From: Actinobacteria bacterium OV320
GTDB lineage: Bacteria > Actinomycetota > Actinomycetes > Streptomycetales > Streptomycetaceae
Length of the DNA stretch: 64,000 bases
Direction: 5' to 3'
Assembly: GCA_001298545.1 (NCBI GenBank)
Contig: LJCX01000031.1
Location: forward strand, 558,001-622,000
The translations under genes were made by a program, and so were the position numbers. Each line of letters opens with the position of its first letter. Positions within the stretch are counted from its first letter, which is position 1. This document shows positions 43,455 through 50,493 of this stretch, piece after piece. Under the pieces are notes generated by a model, which had not been told where the DNA came from, did no database searches, and worked only from the letters and a program-made list of their open reading frames with translations.

Positions 43455-44537
43455 GTGACAGAAGCGATCCTCCTGGTCGGCGGCAAGGGCACCCGGCTGC
43501 GCCCCCTCACGGTGCACACGCCCAAACCCATGGTCAGGGCGGCGGGGGTGCCGTTCCTCACGCATCAACTGGCGCGGGCGAGAGCGGCGGGCGTGGACCA
43601 CATCGTCCTGGCGACGAGCTATCTGGCGGAGGTCTTCGAACCGTACTTCGGCGACGGCTCGGCACTGGGCCTGCACATCGAGTACGTGACGGAGGACGAA
43701 CCGCTCGGCACGGGCGGCGCGATCCGCAACGTGGCGTCCCGGCTGCACTCCGGCCCCGACGACCCGGTCCTGATCTTCAACGGCGACATCCTCACCGGCC
43801 TGGACATCAGAAGGCTGGTGGCCACCCACGAGGCGACGGCGGCGGACGTCTCCCTGCACCTGACGAAGGTGACCGACCCGAGGGCCTACGGCCTGGTCCC
43901 CACCGACGAGACGGGCAGGGTCCTGGCGTTCCTGGAGAAGCCGCAGACCCCGGAGGAGATCGTCACCGACCAGATCAACGCGGGGGCGTACGTCTTCCGC
44001 CGCTCGGTCATCGACACGATCCCGCAGGGCCGCCCGGTGTCGGTGGAGCGCGAGACGTTCCCCGACCTCCTCTCGGCCGGAGCCCATCTGCAGGGCATGG
44101 TCGACTCGACGTACTGGCTGGACCTGGGCACCCCGGCGGCCTTCGTCCGGGGCTCGGCGGACCTGGTGCTCGGCCGGGCCCCGTCCCCCGCGGTCCCCGG
44201 CCGCTGCGGCGACCGCCTGGTCCTCCCGACGGCCAGGGTCGCCCCCGACGCGAAGCTGACGGGCGGCACGGTGGTGGGTGAGGGCGCCTTCGTGGCGGAG
44301 GGCGCGAGGGTCTTCGGCTCGACGATCCTGCCCGGCGCCGTCATCGAACCGGGCGCCGTCATCACCGACTCACTCATCGGCACCCGGGCCCGCGTGGGCG
44401 AGCGTTCCGTGCTCACCGGCACGGTCATCGGCGACGGCGCGGTCGTCGGCCCCGACAACGAACTCCGCGACGGCGCGCGGGTGTGGTGCGACGCGAGAAT
44501 CCCGGCGGGCGCGGTCCGCTTCTCGTCGGACCAGTAG
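43455..44537 (+). CDS. Sugar-1-phosphate nucleotidyltransferase (mannose-1-phosphate guanylyltransferase type)
   Basis: A 360-residue nucleotidyltransferase. The GT-A-like domain starts EAILLVGGKGTRLRPLT (nucleotide-binding signature), with KPMVRAAG, LGTGGAI, IFNGDIL (metal-binding Asp), FLEKPQ and NAGAYVF. The C-terminal third is a left-handed beta-helix of hexapeptide repeats (TVVGEGAFVAEGARVFG, VIEPGAVITDSLIG). The layout fits GDP-mannose pyrophosphorylases of the ManC/GMPP kind; glucose-1-phosphate specificity cannot be excluded. With manA and manB in this window it could complete the route to GDP-mannose. GTG start with AGGAAG upstream. Confidence 0.88.
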   Translation: MTEAILLVGGKGTRLRPLTVHTPKPMVRAAGVPFLTHQLARARAAGVDHIVLATSYLAEVFEPYFGDGSALGLHIEYVTEDEPLGTGGAIRNVASRLHSGPDDPVLIFNGDILTGLDIRRLVATHEATAADVSLHLTKVTDPRAYGLVPTDETGRVLAFLEKPQTPEEIVTDQINAGAYVFRRSVIDTIPQGRPVSVERETFPDLLSAGAHLQGMVDSTYWLDLGTPAAFVRGSADLVLGRAPSPAVPGRCGDRLVLPTARVAPDAKLTGGTVVGEGAFVAEGARVFGSTILPGAVIEPGAVITDSLIGTRARVGERSVLTGTVIGDGAVVGPDNELRDGARVWCDARIPAGAVRFSSDQ

Positions 44538-44540
44538 CGG

Positions 44541-44690
44541 ATTCAACCCGTCCGGCGCTCGAGGGCGAGGCCGTCCCGGGCCGACACGGGGGTCCAGGGG
44601 GCAGAGCCCCCTGGCAGGGCCGAAGGGGCGGCGCCCCTGTGAGGACGGGAACAGGTAGGGGCGGCGGGGGCGAAAGTCCCCCCGCCCGAC
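44541..44690. repeat. Streptomyces interspersed repeat with terminator-like hairpins
   Basis: Begins with CAACCCGTCCGGCGCTCGAG and contains GGGGGTCCAGGGGGCAGAGC. A perfect 9-base stem with a 3-base loop (44594-44614) and a second GGGGCGGCGCCCC hairpin can act as a bidirectional terminator between the convergent nucleotidyltransferase and glycosylase genes. Confidence 0.65.
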
Positions 44691-44706
44691 CCCCGCGGAG
44701 CATCCC

Positions 44707-45711
44707 TCACAACTTCCCGATGTCCCACCGGGGCATCTTCGGCGCCCGCCGCGCCGGCACCCGCCCGCTCAGCAGGATCAACCGAGCCGCCCGATGCCGC
44801 TGCCCCGCATACGGCTCCAGCAACTCCAGCATCACGGAGTCGTCGGCTTCCCGATCCCCCGCCAACGCCCACCCCACGATCCCCGGCAGATGCAGATCCC
44901 CCACGGTCACCGCGTCCGCCGCCCCATGGCTGCGCTGCACGGTCTCCGCGGACGTCCACGGCCCGATCCCCGGCACGACCTCCAGCCGAGCCTGGGCCTC
45001 GGCCGGAGGCATCCGCACCGCCTCCTCCATCCGCGCGGCGACCCGGACGGCCCGCAGAATCGTCGACGCCCGCTTGTTGTCGACGCCCGCCCGATGCCAC
45101 TCCCAGGACGGGATCAGCGCCCACGTCCGGGGCGCCGGCATCACCCAGAGCCGTCCGTCCGCCGCGGGTCCCGGCGCCGGCTCCCCGAACTTGCGCACCA
45201 GCAGGCGCCACGCCCGGTACGCCTCGTCGGTGGTCACCTTCTGCTCCAGCACGGAGGGGATCAACGACTCCAGCACCAGCCCGGTCCGCGTCAGCCTGAG
45301 GCCCGGCCGACGATGCCGGGCCGTCGCCACCACGCGGTGCCGGGGCACGAACGCCTCCGGCGCGTCCGACGCCCCGAGCAGCTCCGGCAACCGGTCCAAC
45401 AGCCACTCCGCGCCCGGCCCCCACGCCTCCCCGCGCACCGCGCCGCCGACCGCGGCGACGCGCAGCGTCCCCGGCCCGGCGGGGGTGAGGCTGGCCCGCC
45501 ACACCGACCCGTCCGGCGTCGCGCGGAACGTCGGATCACCCGGTCCGCGCCGGAGGGGCCCGAGGACCAGCCCGAGATCGACCGGCCCCTCCGGCACCCA
45601 GTTGCGCACCCGCCCGGCCGCCGAGGCCTGCCGCGGCACGCCGGCGGGCACGCCGACATGCCCACCGCGCACGGTCGTACGGGTGGGCCGGGGAGAGAAC
45701 CGTCCTGACAC
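44707..45711 (-). CDS. DNA-3-methyladenine glycosylase II (AlkA-type, HhH-GPD)
   Basis: A 334-residue DNA repair glycosylase that removes alkylated bases. The hairpin-helix-hairpin and catalytic region is LEVVPGIGPWTSAETVQRSHG followed by DAVTVGDLHLPGIVGWAL, where the Asp of VGD is the probable catalytic residue; SLIPSVLEQKVTTDEAYRAW is the helix that carries the conserved Gln. An AlkA-like N-terminal domain occupies residues 1-130. The start is uncertain: the GTG at 45711 lacks a ribosome site and the first 35 residues are Arg/Gly/Val-rich. It stands alone, with repeats on both sides. Confidence 0.88.
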   Translation of the reverse strand: MSGRFSPRPTRTTVRGGHVGVPAGVPRQASAAGRVRNWVPEGPVDLGLVLGPLRRGPGDPTFRATPDGSVWRASLTPAGPGTLRVAAVGGAVRGEAWGPGAEWLLDRLPELLGASDAPEAFVPRHRVVATARHRRPGLRLTRTGLVLESLIPSVLEQKVTTDEAYRAWRLLVRKFGEPAPGPAADGRLWVMPAPRTWALIPSWEWHRAGVDNKRASTILRAVRVAARMEEAVRMPPAEAQARLEVVPGIGPWTSAETVQRSHGAADAVTVGDLHLPGIVGWALAGDREADDSVMLELLEPYAGQRHRAARLILLSGRVPARRAPKMPRWDIGKL

Positions 45712-46276
45712 GAAGAGTCCCGGGTAGAAGGAAGAGAGGTGCTACGAGAGTAGGCGCACCCACCCACAGGCCACCGCACGACGCCCAAAAGGGCACCACG
45801 CAGGGCCACCGCGACACCCGCACCGACATCACGCGGGCCGCGGCGACGCCCGTACCGACATCACGCGGGCCGCCGCGACGCCCGTACCGACATCACGCGG
45901 CCCGCCGCACGATGCTCACGTCGGCGCCACGCAGGTCACCATCGGGCGCAGTACAGCTCGCCCAGCGGGGTCACCTCGCGGTGCGACGGGTGACGCGCCA
46001 CCGCCCGGTGTACATCAACGCCTGGCGGAGGCCATGTTCCGGCGCCGTCACTGTCCGGCGCAGTTCACGGGCGGGCGTAGTTCACCGCCGGGCGGATGCC
46101 ATGGCCGGGCGCAGCTCACCGCCGGGCGGATGTCACCGACCGGCGCACCGCACCCGCGCGGCGCGGATCACCGACCGGCGCACTACACCCGCCCGGCCAT
46201 GACATCCGTCCGGCACCGATCACCCGCCCGGCACGGATCACCGCGCACCCCACCCCGCCGAGCCGCACACCTCACC
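45712..46276. repeat. 560-base repeat-rich region without an intact gene
   Basis: Three copies of a 32-base unit containing ACCGACATCACGCGGGCCG start at 45822, 45854 and 45886. From about 46,020 to 46,230, degenerate units of TTCACCGCCGGGCGGATG type recur. A 31-base stretch at 45954-45984 is the exact inverse of part of the CGNR gene. No frame has coding character. Confidence 0.65.
45954..46005 (-). pseudogene. Relic of a CGNR/ABATE-type gene
   Basis: On the minus strand the region reads AVARHPSHREVTPLGEL before running to a stop, matching GHPPHREVTPLGEL of the protein encoded at 26,356. The DNA identity is exact over 31 bases (45954-45984 against 26622-26652 inverted). No zinc finger or start is present. 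It is either a decayed paralogue or a short recombinational copy. Confidence 0.4.
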
Positions 46277-47662
46277 TCACCGCACCTCGACGAAGTCCCC
46301 CACCTCGCGCTCGCCGCGGGCCCGGGGCTCCTCCGCCGCGTGACCGACCGCCACCGCCCCCATCGGGTCCCAGTTCTCCGGCAGCTCCAGCACCCCCCGC
46401 ACCACGTCCCGGCAGAACATCGTCGACGACACCCACGCGGACCCCAGCCGCTCCCCGGCCAGCGCGACCAGGAAGTTCTGTACGCCGGCCCCGGTGGCGA
46501 CCACGAACATCTCCCGCTCGGCCGCGTCCCGCCGCGCGTCGCCGTAGGTGTGCGACCCGTCCATCACCAGACACGGCACCACCAGATAGGGCGCCTTGCG
46601 CAGGACGTCGCCCCGCCGCACCCGCTTGGCGATGGACTCCTCGGACTTCCCGTCCCGCCGCAGATCCGCGATCCACGCGTCCCGCATGGCGTCCAGCAGC
46701 CGAACCCTCGACTCCGCCGACTCCAGCAGCACGAACCGCCACGGCGTCGTGTGATGCGGCGCCGGCGCCGTGACGGCCGCCGCCACCGCCCGCCGAACCG
46801 CCCCGGGGTCGACCGGTTCGTCGGTGAAGGACCGCACCGTCCGCCGCTGGGTGACCGCCAGCCGCACCGCCTCGGACGTTCCGAGCCGGAACATGTCGTC
46901 GCGGGCGCCGCGCACCATGACCCGCGCCCCGGTGAGCCCACCCCCGTCGGCCCCGTCGGCCCCGTCGCCTCCGTCGGCTCGGGCGTTCTCGGTGTTCTCG
47001 ATGTTCTCGGTGTGCTCGGCCACGACGACGTGTCCCAGCCCCCGCACCACGGCCACGGGCAGCCCGGAGGCCTTCCCCTTCACGAGATCCCCGGCGCCGG
47101 CCAGCTCGTCCGCCGTGGCGACGACCGTCGCGCTCAGCGGATTGCCGTACGTGTCCGTGCCCCCGCGCAGGTCGTCCAGCACCCGCACCCCGGCGGCGCC
47201 GATCGCCACATCCGTCAGCCCGGCGCGCCAGGGCCGTCCGAAGGTGTCGGTGACGACGACCCCGACGTCCACACCGAGCGCGTCCCGCAGCCCCGCCCGG
47301 ATCGCCCGCGCCGACGCGTCCGGGTCCTCGGGCAGCAACAGCACGGTCCCCGCAGGGGTGTTGGAGGCGTCGACACCGGCGGCGGCCATGATCAGCCCCT
47401 GCCGGTTCTCGACGATCCGCAGCGCCCCGCGCCGGGCCACGACCCGTACGGTCTCGGCGTCGATCGCGGCCTCCCGGTCGTCCGCCCGGACGATCCGCCC
47501 CTCCGCCTTGGACACGATCTTCGAGGTGACGAGCAGGACGTCACCGTCGGCCAGGCCCGGCTCGGCGGCCGCGATCAGCTTCGCGAGGTCGTCCCCGGGC
47601 CGCACCTCGGGCAGCCCGTCCACAGCCCAGACCCGATAGCCGGTGTCGAAGGAACCGCTCAT
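46277..47662 (-). CDS. fbiB: Coenzyme F420:L-glutamate ligase with fused nitroreductase-like domain
   Basis: A 461-residue bifunctional F420 assembly protein. The N-terminal part (1-250) is the CofE/FbiB ligase that adds gamma-linked glutamates (VLLVTSKIVSKAEGRIV, VVVTDTFGRPWRAGLTDVAIG, DTYGNPLSATVVATADELAGAGDLVKGK). The C-terminal part (270-461) is the FMN-binding nitroreductase-fold domain typical of actinobacterial FbiB (RRTVRSFTDEPVDPGAVRRAV, GAGVQNFLVALAGERLGSAWVSS). A short Asp/Gly/Ala-rich linker joins them. Its ATG overlaps the fbiA stop (ATGA), so it is translationally coupled. Confidence 0.94.
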   Translation of the reverse strand: MSGSFDTGYRVWAVDGLPEVRPGDDLAKLIAAAEPGLADGDVLLVTSKIVSKAEGRIVRADDREAAIDAETVRVVARRGALRIVENRQGLIMAAAGVDASNTPAGTVLLLPEDPDASARAIRAGLRDALGVDVGVVVTDTFGRPWRAGLTDVAIGAAGVRVLDDLRGGTDTYGNPLSATVVATADELAGAGDLVKGKASGLPVAVVRGLGHVVVAEHTENIENTENARADGGDGADGADGGGLTGARVMVRGARDDMFRLGTSEAVRLAVTQRRTVRSFTDEPVDPGAVRRAVAAAVTAPAPHHTTPWRFVLLESAESRVRLLDAMRDAWIADLRRDGKSEESIAKRVRRGDVLRKAPYLVVPCLVMDGSHTYGDARRDAAEREMFVVATGAGVQNFLVALAGERLGSAWVSSTMFCRDVVRGVLELPENWDPMGAVAVGHAAEEPRARGEREVGDFVEVR

Positions 47663-48618
47663 GCCCCGCGCACCTCCTCGGCCAGCGCCAGCGCCTCCCG
47701 GGCCATCCGCGCGGTCGCGTCGAGGTCGCTCATCATCAGCGGGACGGCCCGGCAGCGGATGCCGGCGGCCTCCACCCGCTCCACGGAGCCCGCGTCCACG
47801 GTGTCGACGAGCCAGCCGTCCAGGAGACCCGAGCCGTAGTGCTCGGCCACCGCCGCGGCCGTCGACTCCACGCCGACCGCCGCGAGGACCTTGTCGGCCA
47901 TGCCGCGCACGGGCGCGTCCCCGACGATGGGGGACAGGCCCACCACCGGTACTCCGGCCTCGGCGATCGCCTCGCGGATGCCGGGCACGGCGAGGATCGT
48001 GCCGACCGAGACGATCGGGTTGGACGGCGGGAAGAGGATCACGTCCGCCGCCGCGATGGCCTCCAGCACCCCCGGCGCCGGCTTCGCCTGCTCGGCGCCG
48101 ACCGGCACGACCGCCTCCGCAGGCACCGACGCCCGCAGCCGCACCCAGTACTCCTGGAAGTGCACGGCCTTGCGCTCGCCGTCCGCCTCGACCGCGACAT
48201 GGGTCTCCACCCGGTCGTCGGTCATCGGGATGAGCCGGACGCCCGGCTGCCACCGGTCGCAGAGCGCCTCGGTCACCGCGCTGAGCGGGTACCCGGCGCC
48301 GATCATCTGCGTCCGCACGATGTGGGTGGCGAAGTCCCGGTCGCCCAGCCCGAACCACCCGGGCCCGGCGCCGTACGCGGCGAGCTCCTCCTTCAGGTGG
48401 AAGGTCTCGTCGGCCCGCCCCCAGCCCTGCTCCTCGTTGATGCCGCCGCCGAGCGTGTACATCACCGTGTCGAGGTCGGGACAGACCTTCAGCCCGAAGA
48501 GGTGGATGTCGTCGCCGGTGTTGCCGATGACCGTGATGTCCGCGTCCGGCACGGCCTGCTTCAGACCGCGCAGGAACCGGGCACCGCCGATGCCGCCTGC
48601 CAGAACCACAATGCGCAT
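47659..48618 (-). CDS. fbiA: F420 biosynthesis transferase FbiA (CofD family)
   Basis: A 319-residue transferase that joins the activated three-carbon acid moiety (2-phospholactate or phosphoenolpyruvate derived) to the deazaflavin Fo. Family motifs: VVLAGGIGGARFLRGL, VIGNTGDDIHLFGLKVCPDLDTV, YTLGGGINEEQGWGRADETF, GLGDRDFATHI, ILFPPSNPIVSVGTIL. It is the first gene of the fbiAB pair. The genes for Fo synthase and the guanylyltransferase FbiD are not in the window. F420 serves redox enzymes in secondary metabolism and stress. Confidence 0.95.
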   Translation of the reverse strand: MRIVVLAGGIGGARFLRGLKQAVPDADITVIGNTGDDIHLFGLKVCPDLDTVMYTLGGGINEEQGWGRADETFHLKEELAAYGAGPGWFGLGDRDFATHIVRTQMIGAGYPLSAVTEALCDRWQPGVRLIPMTDDRVETHVAVEADGERKAVHFQEYWVRLRASVPAEAVVPVGAEQAKPAPGVLEAIAAADVILFPPSNPIVSVGTILAVPGIREAIAEAGVPVVGLSPIVGDAPVRGMADKVLAAVGVESTAAAVAEHYGSGLLDGWLVDTVDAGSVERVEAAGIRCRAVPLMMSDLDATARMAREALALAEEVRGA

Positions 48619-48738
48619 GAGGGCAAGTCTCGCAGGCGGCCACGACAGCCCGTCGGCCGGTTGTGGACAACCACCCGCCTGTGGATATCCCGTCCACCCG
48701 TACGTGCCGGCGGCGGACGGCGTCCGCTCACGAGCGGA

Positions 48739-49284
48739 TCACGAGCTGACGACGTCCACCTGTTCGTAGGTGTCGAGCGCCGCGCAGGCGATGGGGGCCC
48801 TCGCGGCCGGGTGCAGCCGGGACCGGGGGTGCATGGGCATGTCCGTCAGGCCCGGGAAGTACACGTGCAGGCTCACCGCGGGCTCCAGCGCGTCGTTGAC
48901 GACCTCGTGCGCGTACCCCGGCGCGAACACCCTCTGCACACCCGGCCCCAGTACCCGCTTGCCGCGCTCGGTGTGCTCGGTCAGCTCGCCGTCCAGGACG
49001 GTGAGCACACCCGAGGAGCCGCCGTGGTCGTGCAGCCCGCTGCCCTGGCCGGGCACCCAGGACAGCAGCCACACCTCGTAGCCGGGACCGGTGCGCAGCC
49101 GGTGGTACCAGCGGGTCGTCGCGTCGTACCGGACCAGGTGCTCCCACTGGGCACGGTCCGCGGCGATCGAACGGGCCAGGCCGACGAACTCGGCGACGGT
49201 GGCCGGGTGCTCGCGCGGTGCCTGGAGGAGGTGCGGGACTTCGAGGATGTCGCCCGCGATCTGGAGGTCGCTGTCGCTGTTCAT
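48739..49284 (-). CDS. Cysteine dioxygenase (cupin)
   Basis: A 181-residue cupin iron enzyme that oxidises cysteine to cysteine sulfinate. The iron ligands are seen in GSGLHDHGGSSG (two His) and FAPGYAHEV (third His), with VWLLSWVPGQ and LDGELTEH around them. The ATG at 49284 (MNSDSDLQIAGD) is preferred; the open frame continues to 49473 but the extra 63 residues are not family-like. It lies downstream of the whiB upstream region and reads away from it, 120 bases before fbiA on the same strand. Confidence 0.88.
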   Translation of the reverse strand: MNSDSDLQIAGDILEVPHLLQAPREHPATVAEFVGLARSIAADRAQWEHLVRYDATTRWYHRLRTGPGYEVWLLSWVPGQGSGLHDHGGSSGVLTVLDGELTEHTERGKRVLGPGVQRVFAPGYAHEVVNDALEPAVSLHVYFPGLTDMPMHPRSRLHPAARAPIACAALDTYEQVDVVSS

Positions 49285-50016
49285 GGGGTGCGGTGGTTCC
49301 TCGGCGGAAGAGGCGGAAGAGTGGGGGCCTGCTGGGTGTCGCGTACCGTCCGCCCGGATCACGGGTGGAGCAGGAGCGCCCTGGTGTGGGCCGATGGGAA
49401 ACAGCAGCCGAGTCGCGGTGGACTCAGGAGGAGCAGCCGGAGCGCGTTGGCTCAACAGCTGGAACGACGACAACAGCTACAGCGAGCGCGGGCAGCACCG
49501 TGGGACCCGGCGGAGCCGGTCGAGGTGAGTGCCAAGTTCGCGAGCATGCCCATAAGGACAGCGGTTCACACCTTCACTGTCAACTCGACGCCCGGTATGT
49601 GGGACCGGGTTCACCTCATCCGGTCCATCTGCGAGGTGAAAGGTTTGTGCACACGTCCTTCGGGACACATGGCGCACAAGCCGGGCGCGCAAGCCTCGTG
49701 GCGATCCCGTGATCCGACTGTGATCAGGTTCGCTTCCGCGCGCGTGCCGCAACGGGATCGCACCTTTGGGCGTCCTTCCCCGTACAAGCGCTGTGCGGGG
49801 CCGGTGGCCCTCCGGGGCTTCATCTGCTTGTCAAGGTTTATGGCGATTTGAACACTTACTGCATGGCCTTGGTTCCGCAGAGTGAATAAGGGGCCCAATA
49901 GCAGATCTCGGCTTGACTCGCCCGGAGCAGCACACTTGTAATTTCACTCGTGTCGTTCAGCCGATATCGGTAACGGCCAGGTCACGGGGACGCGAAAGAC
50001 AGAGCGAGGGGCGCAC
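49285..50016. promoter_or_regulatory. Long upstream region of whiB
   Basis: 730 bases without a credible gene; third-position GC in its open frames is low. It is markedly less GC-rich than its surroundings from 49,800 to 49,980, as expected of a multi-promoter developmental control region. A weaker TTGTCA box at 49828-49833 may mark a second promoter. Confidence 0.5.
49913..49942 (+). promoter_or_regulatory. Vegetative-type promoter of whiB
   Basis: -35 TTGACT (49913-49918), 18-base spacer, -10 TGTAAT (49937-49942), 74 bases upstream of the whiB ATG. This matches the sigma-70/HrdB consensus well. From memory, S. coelicolor whiB has two promoters, one developmentally controlled. Confidence 0.6.
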
Positions 50017-50286
50017 ATGACCGAGCTGGTGCAGCAACTGCTGGTCGACGTCGACGACGCGGACGAGGAACTCGGCTGGCAGGAGCGCGCGCTGTGCGCC
50101 CAGACCGATCCCGAGTCCTTCTTCCCCGAGAAGGGCGGCTCCACCCGCGAGGCGAAGAAGGTCTGCCTCGCCTGCGAGGTCCGCTCCGAATGCCTTGAGT
50201 ACGCCCTCGCCAACGACGAGCGCTTCGGCATCTGGGGCGGCCTGTCCGAGCGGGAGCGCCGCCGGCTGAAGAAGGCGGCGGTCTGA
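50017..50286 (+). CDS. whiB: WhiB sporulation regulator (iron-sulfur transcription factor)
   Basis: An 89-residue protein that is nearly the S. coelicolor WhiB sequence as I remember it (MTELVQQLL, ALCAQTDPESFFPEKGG, REAKKVCLACEVRSEC, ERFGIWGGLSERERRRLKK). Four Cys (27, 50, 53, 59) bind a [4Fe-4S] cluster; GIWGG is the sigma-contacting turn and the basic tail binds DNA. It has two or three more residues in the VDVDDADEE stretch than I recall for the reference. WhiB acts with WhiA to start sporulation septation in aerial hyphae. GAGGGG precedes the ATG. Confidence 0.97.
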   Translation: MTELVQQLLVDVDDADEELGWQERALCAQTDPESFFPEKGGSTREAKKVCLACEVRSECLEYALANDERFGIWGGLSERERRRLKKAAV

Positions 50287-50493
50287 GAACCGCCCGGTTC
50301 GACAGCACAAGGGCGTCACGGCATCGCGGTACGCAGAGAAAAGGGTCCGAACGGCCCGTCGCACGTGGGTTGTCCACAGGCGGCGGGCCGTCGTCCTGCC
50401 CAGCCGATAGTGTGGGCGCTCGTCCGAGACCCCCCGCCGCACCACACGGCGCAGGCGTCCACCGCAGTCCACCGAACCGGGGCCCGTACCTCG

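Noticed and set aside
43317..44087. 256-codon minus-strand frame over the nucleotidyltransferase gene
   Set aside because: Antisense shadow; the plus-strand frame has full nucleotidyltransferase motifs.
45822..45917. 32-base repeats considered as a CRISPR array
   Set aside because: The units abut without spacers and there are no cas genes in the window; it is a simple tandem repeat.
49611..49898. 95-codon minus-strand frame upstream of whiB
   Set aside because: Many A/T-ending codons, unlike any gene here, no ribosome site; the region is the whiB control region.
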